Shown: one piece after another, positions 57,805 through 64,000 of the stretch | How the letters are laid out: every line of letters starts with the position of its first letter | How positions within the stretch are numbered: the first letter of the stretch is position 1 | From: Scenedesmus sp. ARA3 | Lineage: Eukaryota; Chlorophyta; Chlorophyceae; Sphaeropleales; Scenedesmaceae | NCBI GenBank assembly: GCA_004335835.1 | Contig: RWJK01001156.1 | Coordinates: 1 to 64,000, forward strand | Direction: 5' to 3' | DNA length: 64,000 nucleotides | Translations under genes and position numbers: made by a program | Notes under the pieces: model-generated | The model's database searches: none | Seen by the model: only the letters and a program-made list of their open reading frames with translations | What the model was told of the DNA's origin: nothing

Positions 57805-60666
57805 TCAGTACGGCGAGCGCCGCAGGTTGCCGTTATGCGCATGCTGCTGCTGCCGCCTGCTGGGCCCTGCCGAGTCTTCCGAACTTGACGGTGCTGCTGC
57901 TGCTGCCACCGCCGCCTGATCCAGTGTCCACAGTGCCAGCTGTGCATCCTCACCCGCTGATACACACAGCAGCCGCTGCGCTGCTGTGCCAGCAAAGCAA
58001 TCCACAGACCGCACCACATCCCTGTGGCAGCCGTTGAGTACAACTGCAGGCTGCTGCAGTAGATTGCCGCCTGGTGGTATCTGCCCTGCCCTGTGCTGCT
58101 GCTCTGCGATAGGGAAGAACGCTGCTGCGCCGCCGTTGGTGCCTGCTACCAGCAGCAGCTGCCCGCTGCTGCTGTCCCAGTGGCACCCTACTAAGTAGTC
58201 CACCTGCAGCAGTGGCAATTCAGGCAGCACAGCAGAGTCGTACATCAGCTTTGAATTACAGCAACATCAACGATGATGACACACGCAGCACGGGGCAACA
58301 CAGCGGATTCCTGCCAGCAAGTGCTGACGCGCTTGAGCTATCAGCATTGCCGCGCACACTGCTTGCCTGCTGGGCTGCGCCCCAGTCTAACCCCGCCAGA
58401 AAGCTTCATAACTGCCGATAGTAGTCTCTCACATACCTCGCCAAACAGGGCAGCAGCGCTGCTGGCCCCTGCAGCTGCAGCGGCCATGCCCCGCGCCTCT
58501 GCCAGGTCAGCCACTGCAGTCGCCCACCTGCACCACAGCGCTGCCCGCACTGCCATATAAGCCCAGCTGCTCTACTGAGGAGCCCCCGTTGAGGCTGCGC
58601 AGCACTTGAGCTAACCAGCATTGCAGACACTGCCTGCCAGCTGGGCTGTATGCCAGTCTGAACATACCAACAGGCAACACATCTGCCTATAGCAGACCCT
58701 CACGCACCTCGCCAAACAGGGCAGCAGCGCTGCTGGCCCCTGCAGCAGCAGCCGCCATCTGCCTCGCCTCTGCCAAGTCAGCCACCGCAGTGTCACCACC
58801 AGCAGCATCCTCCTGCGTGGCTGCCAGCCAGTCCCACAGCTGCAGCGTCTCAGTGCCCGTCCTGTCGCATGCGAAGGACAGCAGGTGATGTACAATGGGG
58901 CGTCAACGGCAGAAAAGGAGGTGTGGTTGCGGTAGACGGGTGCCACAACAGCCCCTGAGTGTACGTTTGAAGGTGCAAGATGCCGCGTTGGCCTTGCAGG
59001 CAATCCCTTGAACCATAGACGTGCAGGGTTCACGTTCAACACGTAAGCCCATCTAGCTGCTCGGCCTGCTACTTGCGCACATGATTTCTGCCAGAAACAG
59101 GGGTAATCAAGCGCTATGACATGCTCTGACGCTGTCTGTCCTGCACCCAACTACTTCAAGACTCTGCATGCCATCCACCAGCGCCGCCCACCTGCACCAC
59201 ATGTGCTGCCCGCCGCTGCCATACAAGCCTAGCTGCTCCACTGAGGTGCCCACATTCAGCGCAGCAATGAAGCCGTCGTCCTGGTTGAGGCCCCCTGACA
59301 GCTCATGCACAGCCACCAGGCCATCCTGCGAAGCTGTGATAAGCTTGCTGCTGGCTGCGTGGAACAGCACCTGCACAGTGGAAAATGTGTTTGTTAGCAG
59401 CTTTTGAGATACAGGGGTTTGTATGTGCAATGCAGGGCTGTGTGGTGCGCAAGGAAGCAGTGCGCTGCATGCAATGTACGACAGGGCAAGGAGGGTGCTT
59501 GTGAGCTTGTCCAGCCGCTGCACCAGCAGGCTTGCTGCCGCATGTTTCAGCAACCACGCATATCATGCTGTTTTTGCCTGTGGGTGGATGGGTATAGGAG
59601 TAAGCTTGTCTGGCGGCTGCGCCAGCAGGCTTGCTGCTGCTTTGACACGCACATGCATGCTTCAGCTACCATACATATCCTTGCTGCAGAACGCACAGCT
59701 GCCAGCCGCCCCACCTGCGTGACGTCATCCATGTGCATGTCATCAAAGGAGGCCAGTCGCTGCTGCGTGCGCCTGTCCCAGAAGTGCACGTCGCCCTGGC
59801 CGCCTGCTGCTACTAGGTTGTCGCTGACGCTAAAGGCATACAGCTCCTGGTGGTGCGCCTGGTAGCTGCGTGTCACAAATAGGAAGCCAAGGAGACAGGA
59901 AATGCAGGTGATTATGAATACGTCAGAAGGCAGAGTGACTTACTTGCAGGATGTTGAAGGATGACAGAGCAGCAGCCAGCATGACGCTGAAGGTTGCAGA
60001 AGCAGCCCTTGCATGCTGCCACATTCATGCAGGTGAATGCAGGGGCGTGCTCAAGCTGTGGGTATCTTGCCATGAACACCCGTTCGGGTACAATGGCAGC
60101 AAGCACCACTGCGTTGTTTGTCATAGCAGCAGCAGCTGGCTCAGGCTGGCACATCAGATGACACACCCATCTGCTGCTGCTGCTGCTGCTGCTGCTGCTC
60201 ACTGCTTCACACAAAGCTCTCACCTCTCAGCCAGCTGCCTGCTGCGAAGGTCCCACGCCTTGACGTGCCCATCCCTGCTGCAACTGTACAGCGCATTCGG
60301 CAAACTGTCGAAGGGGAACTGCACGTCCGATATGGTGGCACTGTGTGCTGCTATGTCAGCTACATGACTCAGGCCTGACACACCGCAGCTGTACAGCTTG
60401 ATGGCGTTATTTGACAGCGAAGCCGCCACAGCACTGCTGTCTGGGCTAATGATGGCCTTGAAAACGTAACATGGGTTTGCTGTGTTGTAATCGACGCGCG
60501 CTCGCGAGCAGCAGTGGGCAAACTTGGTTCCTGCTGCTGCAGCTGCCATGCCAGCTGGTGCCGTTGCTGCTGCTAGTGCAGGTGCTGCTGCCGCTGCTGC
60601 TGCTGCTGCGGGAGCACTAGCAGTAGAAGGATCGCCATCATCATCACCGAAGTATATGTGCCCCAT
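57805..60666 (-). CDS. WDR89: WDR89-like WD40 protein, 441 aa
   Basis: Exons 60666-60224, 59865-59715, 59370-59192, 58861-58708 and 58203-57805 join in phase (1326 nt). After an Ala-rich start come WD40 blades: ALYSCSRDGHVKAWDLRS, GDVHFWDRR, FDDMHMDDVTQ, KLITASQDGLVAVHEL, LQLWDW, and LLCVSAGEDAQLALWTL. The order and the HxDDVTQV, DYLVGCHWD..AGTNGG and GEDAQL phrases parallel WDR89 of animals. WDR89 is a poorly studied WD-repeat protein, so no function is assigned. The start at 60666 is preceded by an AT-rich patch (TATAAT on the transcript strand near 60746). The last exon and exon 58861-58708 both have echoes. Confidence 0.85.
58425..58560 (-). repeat. Echo of WDR89-like exon 58861-58708
   Basis: The segment AEAR-x-MAAAAAGA with the TTTGGCGAG/GT-side sequence at 58696-58800 recurs at 58436-58545 in the downstream intron. 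At this copy the G of the donor has become AGGTATG, still a possible donor, but the 5' coding part (TLQLWDW) is absent. Confidence 0.8.
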
Positions 60667-61718
60667 GGCAGCAAGCTGCTGTTGTTCGTGATGGCAGCAG
60701 CAAGCAAGTGGTCAAATTCGTGGGAGTTGCGACAGTCTGGTGCAATTATATCATTTGCAACCGGCAAAAGCTTTGCTATGACTTTGGTTCAGCCGCAGGA
60801 CCAGTGTCACCAGCTTGCACAAGCCGAGCAGCAGCTTAACATGGGATGACTAACAGTAACATATTGGCAACGAGTGCAGTATGATCAACAACAAGTTTAA
60901 TAAGGAAACAATTTGAATTGCTTCTGTATGTGCCTATGGAGAGTGTAAGACACACCATCGTGGTGCAATTGACGATGCTTGCTTGTTGCATGCCTTGACA
61001 CGATGAGTGGACGCTCGTGCAACTCATCGTTACCCTCTGATGTTCGACCAGGGACGAGGGGCAGTGCTGCAGCTGCAGCAGAGCAGCCTCTGCAGGGGTG
61101 AGGTGGTATTTGACTGCTGCGCATCAGATGGCATGTGATCAGTGCACAGCACCGACATATTCTAGCTTGCCAGGGACAGGAGCCAGCTCAGGAGCTCAAG
61201 GATGTCGCAAGGAAAGCGTGCTCAATCAGGTACGTGACAGCAGCAGCAACAGCAGACTATTCCTGCAAGCTGCCTTGTCAGCAAGGACAGGACAGCCCAG
61301 GCTGTACCGCTGTACAGCCGAACTGCATCAACATGCGCACCAGCAGAGTATCAAGTGAATCTGTTGCTCTAGCTGCAGGCCGAGCAGCGGGAAAACCCTC
61401 CATGACTTACTGGAGTGTTGACAAGTGGGGCATGCCTGCAAGCCAGCTGAGCAGGTGGAAAGCAATGTGTGACAGCGTGCTGCCACCACCACACGAGCTG
61501 CATAGCAGCAATGCAGCACAGATAATCTGCTGCTTGCAGGACAGCACAGATAGGCTTGCGCTGCAGCTGCTGCAGCTGTGTCCTGCAGGGTACTGTGGTG
61601 ATGCAGCAGCTCACTGCACCAGGCTGCATTTGTAGCGGCTTTTACAGCAGCTGAGCTGTGATTGACTGCTGTGGTAATGTGCTGCTGCAGTGGTGGTCGC
61701 CAGCCAGGGAGCTTGCAG
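60667..61718. other. Upstream region of the EML-like gene with possible 5' exons
   Basis: A candidate first exon (ATG at 61202, MSQGKRAQS then G/GTACGT) and a second (from 61377, reading SMTYWSVDKWGMPASQLSRW) stay in phase with each other. I find no donor that brings the second into phase with the exon at 61719. I therefore leave the N-terminus open. Confidence 0.35.
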
Positions 61719-62942
61719 GAGCCTTCAGCGGAGGTGCTGGATGGGCTGAATGGTGAGCAGCAGCACATGTCGCGGCGGTGCAGTGCTGCTTCAGCACAAG
61801 CAACAGCAGAAGCAGCAGCACCAGCAGCACATGCAAGCTGCATCAGCAGCTGCAGTGTGCTTGCATCTCACAGGGCAGCACGGAGGCTGATGGGTACATG
61901 CGGAGGTTGCAGTGGAACAGCAGTTGCAGTGCTGGTGTTGGACATGTGCAGCAGCAGCAGTGGCAGAGCATGCACACAACATCATCACCTGCAGTTTGCT
62001 TGCAATGCGCAACGAGCGCAATGCACGGCGTATACCATATTTCCATCATGCAGCATGGATGCATCAGCAGCCACAGAAACTTGAGCAACCTCATGTCACT
62101 GCTTGCAATCGCCGTTGCTTGCATCCCTTCCTGCCCTTTGCCTGGCCCGGAGCAGACCTTGAGCAGCGCATGCGCGCCACACTGGGGGCACTGGCCAGCT
62201 TCAACGAAAATGAGCGTGTGCTGCTGCTGAGGTGCACAAACTCTTCTCAGCAGACGGCGCTCACCAGCCATGCATGTGGCAATGCGCTGTTGTGTCCAGC
62301 GCAGCCTGCATTGGCTCAATATAGCAGGGCCAGGATGAGCAAATGCTGCTGCTGAGGTGCACCAGATGCTCAGCAGAGAGGCGCACCAGCCATGCCTGTT
62401 GCGTCCAGCGCAGCCTGCACTGGCTCAGCCGTATTCGCCTGCAGGGCCAGTGGCAGTGTGGACAGTGCTGTGCATGCTGCTGTTGAGCAGAAGCTCTTCA
62501 GGAGCAGACTAGCAGCAGTAGCAGTTGCAAGGCTGATTGTATAGTTGTCCAGCAGCTAGACCGGGCAGCATAACACAGCTCTCGCTCAATGATGGTTGGG
62601 CACAGCAGCGTGGTGTTGTTACATATGAGGCCCTGGCTGCTTTTGCTGTCACAAGCCGGTTGAATCCCCATGCGCAATACGCTTCATCACATGCATGTGT
62701 GTTTGCAGGCAGTGCCGGCGTGAGGAGGCAGCAGCAGCGCAGCGGGGCCGCGCAGGCCCGCCTGGCCTGCTCACCACGCAGCAGCTGCGGCACGTGTGGC
62801 GCAGCCTGGGCTTGAAGATCAGCAGAGAGCAGGCTGCTGCGCTGTTCCTGAGGCACGGCTGTGATGCGCAAGGCCTGCTGCCGTATGAAGTGTTTGCTGC
62901 AAAATTGCAGGTGCGGCGAGTTCGAGGAGTCAGCTGGTGCAT

Positions 62943-62989
<47 letters not shown>

Positions 62990-63406
62990 ACTTTGAGGGC
63001 GGCTGTGTGGTAGCTTCCGCTGGTTGGTTGCCGCAGCTCCGCTGCTTCACTGTAAGCTAAGCAGCAGCTGCTTACACACGGTATTGTAGAGCCTTATCAT
63101 GTACTCGTTATGTTGCAGGAGGGGTTAATTGCCAAGCATGTGGCTGAACTGTTCTTGCTGCTGCCTCCATTGCTTCTCTGTCTAACAGGGTAGTCCCGCA
63201 AGGCTACTGGCGCTGGAGCCTGAACAAAAGGTAAACAGAGCAGCCAGCAGGAACACAGCGCCATCTTGTGCAGCCAGTTCTTTTATGGATTTATCATGAT
63301 CTTCTGGCCTTGCCTTAGGCAAATGCAAACCAGAGCTGTGGCGGCTCACCACGAACAGTGTTGCAAACAGTGTTTTCAACGCACATCCAGGACACTGTCA
63401 GCTGTG

Positions 63407-63455
<49 letters not shown>

Positions 63456-63960
63456 GCCCGTATCCTGCCTCAGGGGGTGACCTGTGCTTCAAGGGCAAGA
63501 TCAGCTACCGGCTGTGCCGCAAGCCGGTCTTCCCGCCATCAAACTGGGACGGCAGCCTGGTTGCAAACTCAGCACGGCTGCCCAAGGTGGGCCAGCACTG
63601 CAAAGTTCATGCATTCCATGCGAGATGTGATGTGGCCAGCCATTGATGCTGCTGTAATGCGGCGCACAACACCTGCTGGCCTGATGTATAAAGAGATTGC
63701 ATCGTCCTGGTTGAGCGTAGCGTCCAGGGTGTCATGAATGAGCATCATGCAGCAAAACAAGGGGAAGGTGAAGTCATTGAGACTTGAGTCTTGTGTGTTT
63801 GTGGCTGCAGGCAGGGCTGGCACTGGAGTGGGTGTATGGGTACAATGCCAGCAACACAGCACCCAATGCCTTCTACACCTCACAGCAGAAGATTGTGTAC
63901 TACGTGGCAGCGCTGGGAGTGGTGTATGACCCTGCAACACACACACAGCAGTTCTTCCAG
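61719..63960 (+). CDS. EF-hand/HELP (EML-like) microtubule-associated protein, partial at both ends
   Basis: Exons 61719-61752, 62156-62231, 62709-62910, 63189-63230, 63455-63586 and 63811-63960 join in phase; the gene continues past the window. The third exon holds an EF-hand-like pair (GLLTTQQLRHVWRSLGL, then LFLRHGCDAQGLLPYEVF) with incomplete calcium ligands. FKGKISYRLCRKPVFPPSNW and LALEWVYGYNASN then VVYDPATHTQQFF form the HELP region that precedes WD40 propellers in EMAP/EML proteins. EMLs bind microtubules; algal and ciliate members with EF-hands are found in flagella. The flagellar role here is inference. The WD40 part should follow beyond 64000. The intron after 62231 contains a tandem duplication. 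Confidence 0.78.
62225..62445 (+). repeat. Tandem copy of the donor end of an EML-like exon
   Basis: The GCTGCTGAGGTGCAC block plus about 100 bp of intron (to GCAGCCTGCATTGGCTCA) is repeated at 62341-62440. The second copy keeps the CTGAG/GTGCACC junction but not the upstream codons. Confidence 0.75.
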
Positions 63961-64000
63961 GTGCGCGGAGCAACAGCATGCAGCGCAGAGCAGAAACTTG

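Overview
The window looks like nuclear DNA of a green alga (Chlorophyta, probably a Sphaeropleales/Scenedesmus-type coccoid). The genes are intron-dense with GT-AG introns. Coding sequence is full of CAG/CTG runs giving Ala, Gln and Ser homopeptides. TGTAA, the chlorophyte poly(A) signal, lies behind several stop codons. The gene set mixes a plastid S1-domain RNA-binding protein, a GPR1/FUN34/YaaH acetate carrier and centriole/cilium proteins. Gene models were built by hand from reading frames, splice dinucleotides and intron phase; nothing was searched.

Layout: 1-4596 (+) 3' part of a type I membrane protein (Pro-rich, SEA-like ectodomain, TM helix, Gln-rich tail). 5160-21072 (-) a 16-exon, about 3012-aa homologue of centriolar C2CD3. 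21797-28787 (+), head-to-head with it, a 1080-aa coiled-coil protein with repeated TF-x-P motifs, likely basal-body or flagellar. 31644-32940 (-) acetate carrier. 34915-37129 (-) WBP2-like GRAM protein, with a 50-N gap inside a triplet repeat. 37504-41442 (+) SRRP1-like plastid S1 protein. 42290-45288 (-) F-box/LRR protein with MYND-like and coiled-coil C-terminus. 48032-50268 (-) dual-specificity-type phosphatase. 51767-52405 (+) secreted Kazal-type protein. 54155-54564 (-) small 75-aa protein. 54975-56211 (+) unrecognised 272-aa protein. 57805-60666 (-) WDR89-like WD40 protein. 61719-63960 (+) 5' part of an EF-hand/HELP (EML-like) protein running off the window.

Three genes (C2CD3, the TF-x-P protein, the EML-like protein) point to a retained centriole/cilium programme. 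The others are housekeeping or signalling genes with no obvious common pathway.

The most unusual signal is structural. At least six genes carry tandem partial copies of their own exons ('exon echoes'), usually with a splice site attached, sitting in the neighbouring intron or just past the stop codon. Copy numbers run from two to seven and ages from an 85-bp copy with one mismatch to copies with in-frame stops. The window also holds a hairpin-rich short retroposon in three copies, two with flanking direct repeats, and a near-perfect 63-bp-stem foldback.
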